Positions 23,086 through 34,068 of a stretch of 64,000 nt of DNA are shown here, piece after piece; within the stretch, counting starts at the first letter, position 1; each line of letters opens with the position of its first letter. The stretch comes from Annulohypoxylon bovei var. microspora (taxonomy: Eukaryota; Ascomycota; Sordariomycetes; Xylariales; Hypoxylaceae): NCBI GenBank assembly GCA_022836615.1, contig MU405229.1, positions 1-64,000 on the forward strand, given 5' to 3'. Both the position numbers and the translations under genes were made by a program. The notes beneath the pieces are model-generated. The model was given only the letters and a program-made list of their open reading frames with translations. It made no database searches and had not been told where the DNA came from.

Positions 23086-24381
23086 CTACTTCTTTTCTTC
23101 GAAGTAGAACTTGCCAAGCTTGTCCCCGTCCTTGGTGGAAGAGTTGCCTAGGACTGGGGCACGTGCGTTCTCACCGCTGTCGAGACGTTCTCGAACGATG
23201 CGCTCGGCAGCTTCTCGTGAGGCGGGGCCGCCTACGCCTTCTCGAAGTGCGCTTGTTCGTGGTTGACCGGGTTGGACAGGCACAGGACCGCGGGTTGTAG
23301 TGTCGACAAACACATCATCGTCCGAAGTACCTACATGACCACCGCCATCCGCAGCCACGCCGTCGACGTACTTGGCCTGGCGTGTCTCTGCAGCGGCAGT
23401 TGCGCTGACCGGGGTGTCGTTTCCTATGTCGCGCGTATCTCGGCTACGGTTCATCTCCTGACTAAGACCCGAACTGCTTCTCTCTAGAGCCCAGACGCCA
23501 GTTGCGCCGGCGGTACCGGGAAGGGGTCGGCGGTGGTAGATAGGTCCGCTGACTGTGCTGTTTGCGCCCTCGCCAAAGGCGACAAGGCTGGCGGTGCCGT
23601 CATCGCTCATACGGTCCTCGTAGCCTCCGGCCGAACGACTCGATATGTCCTCGTCCATGGGGTCTATGGGACCAGAGGTTGAGTCAACGTCCATGGTGCG
23701 ATAGTTAGTATCCATAGACATACCGTCTTCGTCAACCTCAGTCAGATCTGCGTCCATGTCGGCCTCGGCAAATTGGCCGGCCTCAGTGGTGGTTCGCGCA
23801 CCGACACTACCCGTCGCAGAAGCCGTACCAACAGTGCTCATCTTAGTGATAGCTGTCGGTTGGCCGTTGGAATCGAAAAAGGCGGGCGTTAGGCCCGCGG
23901 CGGCGGCTGCGGCCTGTTGGGCGGCGGTGGCGGTGGGTGTGGTCTGTGTGGCGTTTGCATTGCCGCCTTGTTGGTTCTGGTTGGGGGCGCGAAGGGTAGA
24001 TACACGTTCGAGGCCGGCAAGTCGGCTAATTCGATCGGCACGTTCGGCTTCGAGGGAGTTCGTAGACGAGTGGTGTTGATGTCGAGGGCCTCCGAGGCCG
24101 TGCAAGGAGTGGCCTCGATGGCCATCCTTGATAGCAGTGGTGGAGAGCGCGGATAAAGAAGTAGTAGTGCTCGTCGGCGTTCCACTAGAGTTGCTTAAGT
24201 TAGGAGATGAATGACAAGGTGTGGGATTGTGCGGAGTGATTGGCTCTGTCGAGCTCACGGGTGATGTAGGTGTTGCATGTAAGGAGTCGCGAACAACATA
24301 CGGCATATCTGAAGGCGTATCCGGGTTAGATGCCGGGGGAGGCACGTTGATGAGCATCGGTGCTGTTGGCTGTTGCGACAT
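23086..24381 (-). CDS. Conserved-looking Ser/Thr/Pro-rich protein of unknown function
   Basis: Intronless, 431 aa, ATG at 24381, stop TAG. I do not recognise the family. The first 200 residues are low complexity (Thr/Ser/Pro, poly-Ala AAAAAA, Gln/Asn/His clusters) and look disordered. Residues around 205-240 are acidic (DADLTEVDEDGMSMD, PMDEDISS). The C-terminal third is less biased: YHRRPLPG, RQAKYVDGVA, TRGPVPVQPG and a charged end, EAAERIVRERLDSGE, then GKFYFEEKK. It has no signal peptide, membrane segment or zinc motif. The regular codon use and long open frame support a real gene. A nuclear or regulatory role would be a guess. Confidence 0.7.
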   Translation of the reverse strand: MSQQPTAPMLINVPPPASNPDTPSDMPYVVRDSLHATPTSPVSSTEPITPHNPTPCHSSPNLSNSSGTPTSTTTSLSALSTTAIKDGHRGHSLHGLGGPRHQHHSSTNSLEAERADRISRLAGLERVSTLRAPNQNQQGGNANATQTTPTATAAQQAAAAAAGLTPAFFDSNGQPTAITKMSTVGTASATGSVGARTTTEAGQFAEADMDADLTEVDEDGMSMDTNYRTMDVDSTSGPIDPMDEDISSRSAGGYEDRMSDDGTASLVAFGEGANSTVSGPIYHRRPLPGTAGATGVWALERSSSGLSQEMNRSRDTRDIGNDTPVSATAAAETRQAKYVDGVAADGGGHVGTSDDDVFVDTTTRGPVPVQPGQPRTSALREGVGGPASREAAERIVRERLDSGENARAPVLGNSSTKDGDKLGKFYFEEKK

Positions 24382-25259
24382 TGTTGCTATTATTAGTCTG
24401 GTTGATAAAGAGAAAGGACTGAAGGGCGAGGGTTGAATGATTCGGAGTGTGATTTGTAGTTCCGCGTCGTGTTGGCGCGTCTCAGTTAGAACTTAAGAGC
24501 GTCCGTTACAGATAGCGGGATGAAGATATAGATATGGGCTGATGTGATGGACGATAGAAGAGAGATGGACGGATGGTGGGGTATCGGAATAATAGGGAGA
24601 GACAAGGGACTGTTTTTATCAGTCGCGGGCGTCAAGAAGATCGCCTCCTAGTCTAACTGTTGAATCGACAGATTACACATTTATCAATTGAGGAGGATAT
24701 TGAGAATTCTTTGTTGAAGACAAATCGTATCAGTCAATCAGGTTGGTTGGTTTAAAGGTAAAAGGAAGAAATATGGTTTGTGATGGAAAAGTGAACTGAT
24801 GGCCTTCCGGTTGTTGCAATTGTTGCGTGTTTGCATTACAGCAGCGCAGTGCATACGGTAATGTAGCTAATGTTATTTTGAGCTAAGGTGGGGGATGACG
24901 TAGGGCTGTGAATTAGTACTAATCAGTTCTAGCCTGTTTAGGTACCTCGGTACGTACATTTCCCTATCGACGTGTAGAATTCTAGTTGAAAAGACGCTGT
25001 AACTTCTAAGTGAAAAGGTAACACGATAATCTTCATTATCGATGCACTTCTCCCTTAACATACATATCTAATATTTTAACTATTTACAAATACCATGTTC
25101 TTTTCTTCAAGTTAGTGAATCACAAATTATAGTACTGTTTCTCTGCAAATGTTTTAGATTATCGATACCAATTAATACTAATTAATCGACGTCATCGTAG
25201 CAATCCCATTACCCCAATCTACTTTTCTCTTCATGTAGAATTAAAACGAGTCTCGGACC
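24382..25259. other. Intergenic region
   Basis: About 880 bp: the upstream region of the minus-strand unknown gene and the 3' side of the minus-strand Dabb gene. GGTACCTCGGTACGTAC occurs at about 24941-24957. No gene seen. Confidence 0.5.
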
Positions 25260-25690
25260 TCAGAATACTCCAGGGGTGAAATCAATGACTTGAACTTTCT
25301 CAACTGTGTCCCGCATACCCGCGGAGAACTCTAGATGAGTAGGATCCTTTTCGAGAAAATATTTCCTATCTTCCTCGTTCTCAAACTGAAGAATGAATGC
25401 GTGCGTCATCCCATCCTATCACGGAGTTCATCAGCTTAGAGTACGAAGAAGTTGTATGATAAGACTTAACCTGTCTACCCTCGACACTGTTGTCTTTTCC
25501 TCCGAGCACCTTCACATATGGCTTCTGGGATGTAGGATGGATGCAGTCTGTCTCAAAATCTAGCAACCGTTGACAAGCCTAAATCGAGTTAGTCGACTTC
25601 AGGACCTGTGCAGAGATTACTCACGGCCTTGTCTTCCTCAGGTGGTACAAGGGCTTTGAATCGGAATAGAAGAATATGAAAGATAGCCAT
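25260..25690 (-). CDS. Stress-responsive A/B-barrel (Dabb) domain protein
   Basis: Three exons, 25690-25625, 25578-25471 and 25415-25260, give 109 aa; introns are 46 and 55 nt. The N-terminus MAIFHILLFRFKALVP is the first strand of a Dabb ferredoxin-like fold. The middle has YVKVLGGKDNSVEGRQ, and the third exon GMTHAFILQFENEEDRKYFL, then KDPTHLEFSAGM and the terminal strand VEKVQVIDFTPGVF. The length (about 110 aa) and the GxTHA...F pattern are typical. Family members are small dimeric proteins, some linked to stress or to polyketide cyclisation; the function here is not known. The gene was assembled from exons too short to stand out singly. Confidence 0.85.
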
Positions 25691-26051
25691 GAGGAATTAT
25701 TCAAATTTAGATTTAAGTTGTGACTATCTACTTAGATGTGTATGGAAAGTAATATGGAAGGTAGAATTTAACCATTAGGTATTATATGATAGTTTCGTCA
25801 GTGACATACTGTTTTAAGATCATCAGAGGGGTTAAATTTGATATGCTTCTATCAAGTATGCAATCAAGCAGCTGGTAATCCACCTTAGCAGCATACATGT
25901 AACAAAAAGATATCCTCAATCTCCAATCTCCAATCCCAATCCCTCCTTCTCAACGCCTAATTAACAACCTTCAACTCGGGATTCCTATGAAAGTTTTACT
26001 AAAAAACTAGAAAACTCATAGATATTCCGAGATTAACTCTGAAACTCCCAT
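25691..26051. promoter_or_regulatory. Shared divergent upstream region of the Dabb and F-box genes
   Basis: 361 bp between two divergent starts, with CT-rich leader-like sequence and direct repeats of CAATCTCC near 25917-25932. No specific binding site is assigned. Confidence 0.4.
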
Positions 26052-27035
26052 ATGCGGAAAATAGACGAGTCGGAAGATGAGCAATTAGGGGTGCTGGAGG
26101 ACAAGACTGAGGTCCTCACCCTTCGCTCAAAACGTACAGAAAGGGCCCGGAAGAAGCAGGCGAAAAAGACCAAGAGTACAAAATCTCAGTCACAGGGTCT
26201 CATGAGCCTCCCTTATGAGCTCGTATTAGATATATTAACCCTTCTGCGACCTAGCGACATCTTTAACCTTCAACGAGTTAGCCGAGCTTTCCATGATTTC
26301 ATCATCCGGGACGAGCGTCGGATCGCGAGATCTGTCACAAACTGGCGTTACGCCTGCTTAGAGAAATGCTTCAGGCTCCCTGTTCTCATGGGGGATATTG
26401 ATCCGAGTATCCAACCTCACGTCCAGAGTCCTGATCGACAGGAGCTTCTAACCATCCATAAGAAGCCCTACCAGCACGTGCAGTCCCCAGATCCTGCCGA
26501 AATTTGCACGTGTTTAACTTGTCTATTGCGATGGTCATCCCTCTGCTTAATCCCCGACTTCGCTTACTGGCAGAAAAACTTGGATATTGGGGAACCTATC
26601 CCCATGATCCCCAGGGGCACCCGCCCCGAGTGGAACCATGCTCTAATAGCTTCAAACGCCGCTATTGTACGGAAGGCTTTGCACAGCCCGCTATGGCACG
26701 CCCGGCTATTTGAGGCTCACTTGGACTCGACGACAAGATCAATCCGACGGCAGGCTGCGAACAAGGGCAACAAGCGACGACGTTTCCGCATGGAGAAGGA
26801 AGACATGGATTCAGGTTCAGACTTGTTCCTGGAGAGGAGCGGCCCACCAAGCTTCGACTTTCCATTTCACAGGGATAATTACTATATGCTAGAAGCATAC
26901 CTCCCGAACAGAGGCTGGAATGTCGAGCAAGAAAGGTGGATGTATATGCCGGCTGAGCAGCACGACATAGACATTCAATACATCGTCAGGTGGGCCGAAA
27001 GGCGGCTCAACACAGATACAAAATCAGGAGGCTAG
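26052..27035 (+). CDS. F-box domain protein
   Basis: Intronless, 327 aa. Residues 1-47 are charged, with a basic patch (RSKRTERARKKQAKKTK) that could be a nuclear signal. The F-box spans about residues 48-90: LMSLPYELVLDILTLLRPSDIFNLQRVSR (quoted in part) and FHDFIIRDE. The rest resembles fungal F-box proteins with a Cys-containing segment (EICTCLTCLLRWSSLCLIPD) and a C-terminal IQYIVRWAERRL. It probably acts as a substrate adaptor of SCF ubiquitin ligases; the targets are unknown. It converges with the P450 gene, with only 64 bp between stops. Confidence 0.82.
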   Translation: MRKIDESEDEQLGVLEDKTEVLTLRSKRTERARKKQAKKTKSTKSQSQGLMSLPYELVLDILTLLRPSDIFNLQRVSRAFHDFIIRDERRIARSVTNWRYACLEKCFRLPVLMGDIDPSIQPHVQSPDRQELLTIHKKPYQHVQSPDPAEICTCLTCLLRWSSLCLIPDFAYWQKNLDIGEPIPMIPRGTRPEWNHALIASNAAIVRKALHSPLWHARLFEAHLDSTTRSIRRQAANKGNKRRRFRMEKEDMDSGSDLFLERSGPPSFDFPFHRDNYYMLEAYLPNRGWNVEQERWMYMPAEQHDIDIQYIVRWAERRLNTDTKSGG

Positions 27036-27099
27036 ACGAATGGAGACTTGAGAACTTCAATTTTATTGAAAATATTCTTTTTCGTCTATATTGCTGAAG

Positions 27100-28760
27100 T
27101 TATATTTTCTTTCTGATCCGTGCAGCAATCGCAGACCCCGGCTGCCCCACACTCAGCCCAAATCTCCAAGGGTCCATATCTGGGGATTCCGTAGTGATCT
27201 CAATGTCAAATTGTTCTACGAGCAAGGCGCAAGTTGAGATAATTGCATCCTTGGCAAGGAATCGGCCGGGGCACATCCCAGCTCCGGCTGCGTTACGACA
27301 ATGTTAGCATCTATTCCAGTGCTTCGAGTACTGGGGCCAGTTCCGGTAGTCAGCTTACCCCCGTATGGTATCCAAGAACCTTCCAGACCTTCTGATGAAT
27401 AATACGGCTCGCCGTCACCTCTATCCTCAACTTTTTGTTTTCGACATTCGGGTTTGATGGGCCCGCTTGCTGGGTTCCCAGGATACACCAGGAACCTGTC
27501 AGCCCAAAAAGTGTCAACTGGATACAGGTCATCCTTCGTATTCCAGAAGTTTTCATCCATATGCGCGAGAGCTGGGCTGACCAGACCAAAGCTACGTCGT
27601 GGAAATATCCATTTTCCCAGAGGAATGTCAGTGTCAGGCGGGCTAGCTACCATGAGGAAAACGCTAGAGTACAGGCGCAGCGTTTCTGCATATATCGAGG
27701 AGAGGAGAGGTAATTTATTCAGTTGTTTCGTTTCCAACAATCCAGGCAAGCCCGCTTTAAGCTCCGACCGAACGCGGCTAAGGAGATCTCGATCCCTGAA
27801 GATGTGGAATGCCGCAAGACTGGTGGCGCTCGCTGCGTTGGATGTCGCACTAAGCCTTCTACGTCAGGACAGTACGTGTGATATGCGGCCGTACTCACCC
27901 CCAAATCAATCCTAAATCGTGCGCTGCCATAGCATCATCGCTGTGCTTCCCACTCCCCGTCAAGGCTTGATGTAAGCATCTTATCATCCCAGAGCCCCAG
28001 TATGGGTCACTGTCCCCGTCTGGCCCAATGTGATCTTCACGAAATCCCTGGCGCGCGTATGCGTGCCATGCTCGGATCTGTTCAAGCACTTTATCCCTCG
28101 CTATATGTGGGCGTGGATTAATCCAGCGCGGAATCATTCGTACCAACCAGGGAAGTTCACTATCGTACTCCCAAATGTTGTCGATAAAGTCCGGATGCAG
28201 CTTTAATAGGGATGGGCCAAAAATTGCTTCTGTTAGACCCGTGCTGACTGCCTTCCCTACGAAAGTGAACAGGTCACCTACCTCTGTCCACTGAGGAGAA
28301 TTAATGTGTAACGCATTAAATTTCTCACAAGTAGCTGTGCGGAAACGCAAAGTTATCGGGGCTAGTCCTGGCCCTACAAGTGCGCGTTGGAAGGCCTGGT
28401 GGTGAAGATTATCGATACGATCATGCGAGAGTACGTTACTTTCCTCGCGCGGTTTCTCTAGGGGACCCGAGTTATCGAAGCGGTAAGCATCTAGGCCCTT
28501 TTCTTCGGGCATGCCGAACAGTATCCTTGCCGGGAATATAAAGCGGATGGATATCGGGGTCAAATTACTACGCTGTCTCATGATCTTGCAGACGGTTTCT
28601 CTATCCTGGAACATATAGATCGCCGACCCAAAGAGCGAAATACGTGTTGATGTCAGAGTCCCCTTATAAGACCTAGGTAGACACTGGTTAGTGTTTTCCT
28701 TAACAAGTATTGTGAGTTCTACCTTACGTTGCGAGTCGAGTAAATAGTGCTGTATCCCAT
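27100..28760 (-). CDS. Cytochrome P450 without a visible membrane anchor
   Basis: Model exons 28760-28723, 28672-27899, 27849-27359 and 27287-27100 give 496 aa. The three 3' exons are secure. The first is weak (donor GTAGAA), and translation could also start at Met in YMFQDRE, position 28614 (464 aa). The ExxR motif is in YAETLRL. The heme-binding loop is YGAGAGMCPGR with Cys at about residue 440, in place of the usual FGGG. N-terminal core sequence: TSTRISLFGSAIYMFQDRE. The hydrophobic anchor and Pro-rich hinge expected in the first 60 residues are missing, so the 5' end may be truncated or my first exon incomplete. It resembles fungal CYP7/CYP8-like P450s. It is divergent from an SDR gene, which suggests shared regulation. 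The substrate is unknown. Confidence 0.78.
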
Positions 28761-29254
28761 ATCAAGGAGATCGCACTACCAAGAAACGAAAGGGGAAATC
28801 AGAACGGTATAATTACCGACTAGGCTATTCGAATCTATTATTTTTCTCGTTGATAGTCTCTGTAGCCTCCCCTAGGCGCTCATCATCCTTCAACCATAAA
28901 TTCAATTGTAAGGCTCCAAAGCAGTATTAGCTAGGTTTCCCTCTAGGCTAACCGTCTCCAATTACAAGGCTACATCGAAGGTTACATTGCCAAAAATATA
29001 TTTCATGGACGGCAATGAATGAGACACAGTTCTATCATTTAGGACTTCACCAACCGCATATCTTGTGATACAATTTATCGGTTTCATCTAATGACACCTA
29101 AAGTCCGACCTGTTGCTGCCAATTATGCACTAATGAATTCCATCACATCTACACTTCAACCAACTTGCAGTTCGTTTACATATTTATGCGACCTCCCACC
29201 ACAAATCTGTTTTAATATTCTAAATCTCTCAAAGTCAATCTAAACAATACAAGG
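28761..29254. promoter_or_regulatory. Divergent P450/SDR upstream region
   Basis: 494 bp between the P450 and SDR starts. On the minus strand at about 28846-28938 a short open stretch is charged and protein-like but has no Met and no family match, so it is not called. A missing P450 anchor exon could lie here, but none was found. Confidence 0.4.
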
Positions 29255-30431
29255 ATGGCTACTATCACATTAAAAGGCACAATTGTGCTCACCGGCGCCA
29301 ACGGTGACCTTGGTCGTTCTATTGCGGCTAAGATTGCCTCCTCATATGACCTTGCAGCTAACTACCATGGGATTTATGCGGTCCGAGATTCGTCCTCAGC
29401 CTCGGCACTTTTGGCGGCTTTGAAGCAAAATTCTACCCCCAGGCCACATCCACATGAGGTTACGGGAATGAACTTGGAGCGGCTAGATGACGTGCGCAAA
29501 TTCGCTACAGGTATCAACGAGCGAGTTGCTACAGGGTCTCTCCCCCCTATTCGAGCACTGGTGCTAAACGCAGGTTATCTCGAGCATGAGGAACAGACCT
29601 GGGTTGAAGGAGGGCTGGATACGACGTGGGTGGTTAACTACTTAAGTCAGTGGCTGTTGACTCTATTGCTACTCAAAAGCATGGATCGAGAGAATGGGCG
29701 AGTAATGGTACTAGGAAGTCATGTCCATGAGTGAGTCCATCTTTTATAGTATGGAAGACGTGACATTGACAGAGGTTATCTAGCCCTTACGATCCATTTA
29801 ACTATGGCACTATGGGTGGGTATTTTGATGACGATAAATGGAAGACTTTCCTTACCGACAGCGTTGAACCGATCGCCAAGGGGACGTGGAGTTCACAACA
29901 GGAAGACTCTTCTTGGCAGGGTGGTCTGCGTCGATACGCTGCTTCCAAGATGTGTATCGCCATGATGATGTACGGCTACCTATGTTGAGACTCATAAAGT
30001 ACAAGTATTTGCAGCTAATATTTCATTTCAGAGGTGAACTCCAACGTCGTCTAGACGAGGATCCTTCCCTCAATGGCATATCCATTCTAGGTGTTGATCC
30101 AGGATGGATGGCTACTGGGATCGCGCGCCGTCATCCGAATTACTCTTTCGTCCGGACTGTTATGCCTTGGGTGGCTAGCCTGCGGTCATTGCTAACGCCG
30201 AATGGCATGTTCCGGACCCCTGATCGTTCGGCTAGGGACATTGTAGCAGTCATGTTCGGCGAGAAACCAGTTGGTGGTATGAAACCCAAAGGACTATATC
30301 TGAAGGGGGCTATGCAGGCAGAAGTGAGTGCTGAAGCTAGAGACAAGGACAAGAGGCAAATGGTATGGAGATCTAGTGTAGGATATGCCCGCCTAAAGGA
30401 TGGTGACACTATGTTGGTCAATTGGAAGTAA
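29255..30431 (+). CDS. Short-chain dehydrogenase/reductase (SDR)
   Basis: Exons 29255-29730, 29784-29969 and 30032-30431 give 353 aa; introns are 53 and 62 nt. The Rossmann motif is TGANGDLG (13-20). The NAG motif occurs in LVLNAGYL. Catalytic Tyr210 and Lys214 lie in RRYAASK. The second junction reads MMIGELQRRLDEDP, as expected after YxxxK in retinol-dehydrogenase-like SDRs, followed by ILGVDPGWM. The cofactor and substrate cannot be fixed. It is transcribed away from the P450, and the two may act on the same small molecule (inference). The C-terminal region, with AMQAEVSAEARDKDKRQ, is typical of fungal members. Confidence 0.85.
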
Positions 30432-30805
30432 CTCTATTCCGGGCCGACACGATAAATCTTGCCCGATAGTGTCAGGTAGCGGCTGTCAGCCTGATCGAAC
30501 TGACTGAACTTCTTTTTACGCATGCGGATTGCGTCTTAGTTGGAGAGGTTGTCACCGACATGATATGAGGCTGGCAATCTTTCATCCGATATATTTATAC
30601 AACTTATGCAGAGATTTAAATCGCTTCCCCATGTGGCAACTAGAGCCAGATATTAAAAGATTTGGAAGATGTTGAAATGAGCAAACTACATAGGTACCTA
30701 GATAAGTAGAACTTGTGCTTTAATGCTGTTGGTAACTCGATCCTAGCGGATAGATCCATTCCCGAGGAGCGTTGGATTTTAGGAGGTTCTTTGCACCAAC
30801 ATCTA
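30432..30805. other. Intergenic region between convergent genes
   Basis: 374 bp, probably two 3' UTRs. ATAGGTACCTAGATAAG occurs at about 30691-30707. No gene seen. Confidence 0.5.
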
Positions 30806-32496
30806 TCAAACCAGCCGTTCTGTCAAGGAAGGCTCGCTGTGTTGAAACACACCCGATGTCACCAAAATCGCGGCACCGCCGTTCTCTGGTCCTGAATTTG
30901 TTCTCGCAGGTTGCAACCGGCCCATGCTCTGTACCGTGAATTGTGACCTGCCTTGCGCCAACTCATCAAGTTCATAATATCCCTCATATCGCTGCGGACG
31001 GCGCTGAGAGGAACCAAAAGTATGGAGAACCGGTGGCGGAAGGAACTGGTTCTGGTTCGAATTGCTTGAAGATGAAGGATCTCCATCTTTGGGAGCAGAT
31101 ATACCGTGTCGAAGGTAATACTGTAGAATCTTTACGAAAGAGAAATTTGAGAAGTTGTGCTTCATTGCCTTTGCGAAAGCGGGCATGCAGGAAACGATGA
31201 TGACGACGTTATTCTCGACAATCCTAAAAAAGGGACGGTAAGCGTGAAATAGAACTTGATGTCGAATATATACTCCGGGCATCAAATTAAGAACGTACGA
31301 CATATTAAAATCGGAGAGTTGGTAAACTGACATGGAAATATAGAAGCTTGCTTGCTGCCAACTCGCATCTCTTTGGTCAAAAAGCTTGATACGATAGACG
31401 AGCGCAATAACGCTTGCGGCGACACCCCTGGAAATAAAACCCAATTAGCTTCAAGCAAGCGAGAAAACTCAGGTGTGAATAGAGGTAATTATTTACATAC
31501 AGCAACGCCGTCATGAAGACTAGAGATATTTGAATTTTTTTAGAACGGCTCAGATTGAGTCTTGCTATGATTGGCAATGGCAAGATAAATATGTAGAAGT
31601 CCAACAGCACCGATGCCACGCCTGTTGCGACTCCATATGGCACGAGTATAGAGTCTTGTCTTTGTGTTATCAAAATTAACATGTCGTCCCATGATTGACC
31701 TATTCGTGGTGCCTCGTAGATCGCGGCCATAGGGATGCTTGGGATATAAATGAGGAAGTCGAAGACGAGGCCGATCCAGATAGCTATACGCATCCCGCGC
31801 GAGATGGAGAATAGTTGTAAATACATGAGAAGGATGGCTGCCTTGCAAAGGCCGATGAAGCTGAACAAAGCTGTGATGAGGAAGATAATCTGCGCCTCAG
31901 GAGTGATTTTGGCCAGTGGTTAGCTATTCGAATGTAGTAAGTCGATAAATTTTGATTTTGAACTAACTTTCATGTACTGTCCAGTAAGCCAACAGACTGG
32001 AACATTCCACTGATGACGGGCAAATCGCAACTCTATTGATCAATCAATAAACACAGACAACTGACGAGGTTAAGAAGGTTATTGAGAGATGATCGTACGA
32101 GACAAGATTATGCCTGTAAAGGCAACATCCCAAACTGTGCCAATTATAATAAAATCTAGTTCACCTTGTTAACTTCAGCGTCTGAAATCTTTTTATATAG
32201 TATTTCAAAACGTATTTATGATAAAATGGAAGTTAAACAATAGTTCAACGTCAAACATCCACTTGAGAACGAACGATTATTAACAATAATTACTTACAGT
32301 CTGTAACCTTCAAATTCCGTCTATTAACCCATACCCTTACAGCTACGAAGAGTAGTGCCCATGCTGTCACAATAGTAGCAACGGCAATCATTATAGGAGC
32401 CAGCGAATAAGGGTTCTCGAGATTAGATATCTCACCCTCAGGGGGATCAGCAGAAGGTAGTTTGCAGAGGTCAACTCCTGGTGGCAATGAGTCCAT
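30806..32496 (-). CDS. Fungal rhodopsin-domain (Pth11-like) seven-helix membrane protein
   Basis: Six exons: 32496-32298, 32155-32099, 32032-31968, 31889-31501, 31427-31332 and 31223-30806, giving 407 aa. The introns are 142, 66, 78, 73 and 108 nt. The order of segments fits the fungal rhodopsin-like domain. TM1 is APIMIAVATIVTAWALLFVA, then NRRNLKVTDYF. After TM2 comes GRHQW-like ARHQWNVPVCWLTGQYMK, then ALFSFIGLCKAAILLMYLQL and FYIFILPLPIIARLNLSRSK. The last helix follows MIVENNVVIIVSCMPAFAK, with a polar cytosolic tail. There is no N-terminal CFEM domain or signal peptide. Related proteins are proposed G-protein-coupled sensors of surfaces or nutrients; ligand and pathway are unknown. The small exons 2 and 3 were placed by phase and motif continuity. 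Confidence 0.82.
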
Positions 32497-34068
32497 CTTG
32501 AGGCTAGGCTTAAAGGTGCATGGAATAAAAGAAATTCCCGCAAGAATGATACCAATAATATAGGTAGGATAAAGAGATAAAGAATACAGAAGAATACGTA
32601 GCTGTGTGAAGAGAAAGAAGATAGATGAACTGGAAAGCTTTTGGGCTTGCTAACTTTCATGTAAAGATGATAGCTTGTTTGACAAGAGGTTATAAGGTCG
32701 AGGTATTTAAGAAGTATCACGGCATAGCCAACCGTACTTATTGAAATACACGGTTTAATTTAAGAGATAAGCTGTCCATTCGAATGAGTGTACTATGTAG
32801 ACTGAATCGATATAACCCCCGGGCTGTACATAGTGAAAACCAAACGCGTGTTCCTGGGTTTATGCCAATCTAACTACTACCATATAATTCACAAGACATC
32901 CGTGTACTTAGTTACGTCGCTAAGTACATGTACCATGGTACGCTGCAAGCGCTGGTTGGAACGCACCAACACGCTGCAAGTCGGCGGCTAGACTATGTAG
33001 AAATAATATTCATATAATAATACTACCTATTCTAGCTGCTCTACTTGTTAATTCCCTTCTAACTACACTTCATGGTTAATAAATTGTCGATAAGAACCCT
33101 GGAATAATAGTAGCTCTATGGTAATGTATTGCTGAGTCTTACTGTTACAAGCTAAGCTTTCGAATATCTTGAAATTTAGGTAACCATGATAATATTGAAA
33201 GACTTAACAAAGGGGCCCCGTCGGGATCTATTATGCTAGCGACTCATCAGCGTGTTATCTTAATATTTATACTGAACGGTTACACTTGAGGATATGGATA
33301 TGGACATGGATACTAGGGTTAGGGTTACTGCTCTACCTCATCCCGTGGGATAGGCTTCCGACTCATGCGCCGGATGCAGATGAAAAGAACGCGCTAGTTA
33401 CCACGTTTGTATAAACCATGCTGATGAGCCGATCTTCGTCGGATGTTAGTGATAATGTCTTTTTCTAGTTAGTGATTGCGGTCAGAAGGAGAAGGAGTAG
33501 CCATCACATTCACCTTGGCCGCTAGAGGCTTATTAAGCACAGGTTGGGCTTTTTTTTTCAATGAATCAAGCTTAGGTAATAATACTTAGTCATATATTTT
33601 CCGAAATTGAGCCGAGAAATGATTATGTAATACACCTAGCTTCGTGATGTTTTATCCCGGAGACAGCCTATGTCTTGAATTCACAAAAGGCGATCATGTT
33701 AACATAGGTAATCTTGTAAAAGAAAATCTGGTAAATTTCAATTATACCAAGTAACTGTAAAGAATAATGTTAACAGCTGCGTATATATTTGCTAGGTTTC
33801 CAGCGTTGGATAAGGTGTATGGAACTGTGTACAGAACTATCCCCTGCGTTACACAGTTAGCATCCACTACCCGCCATAGCATCCATTAGTTGCCTATATG
33901 GGCAAATTGGGGATAATATTACGCACAGTCTAATACAGGGTTAGGGTTAGGATTTGTAGGTTCCGCAAAAGGAGGTCTATACGATTAAGTCTCTAAGGTA
34001 TTTATAAATCAATGTCATAATCTCTATATACAATATTATGATGAAACCCTATTTAAATGGACAGTGTA
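32497..34068. other. AT-rich intergenic region with telomere-like repeats
   Basis: About 1.57 kb without a gene. It holds two short telomere-type arrays, AGGGTTAGGGTTA at about 33315-33327 and AGGGTTAGGGTTAGG at about 33937-33951, and a TACATGTACCATGGTACG palindrome-rich spot near 32925-32945. Confidence 0.6.

Noticed and set aside
28846..28938. Charged open stretch on the minus strand upstream of the P450
   Set aside because: It has no start codon, no family match and no hydrophobic anchor; it is flanked by stops.
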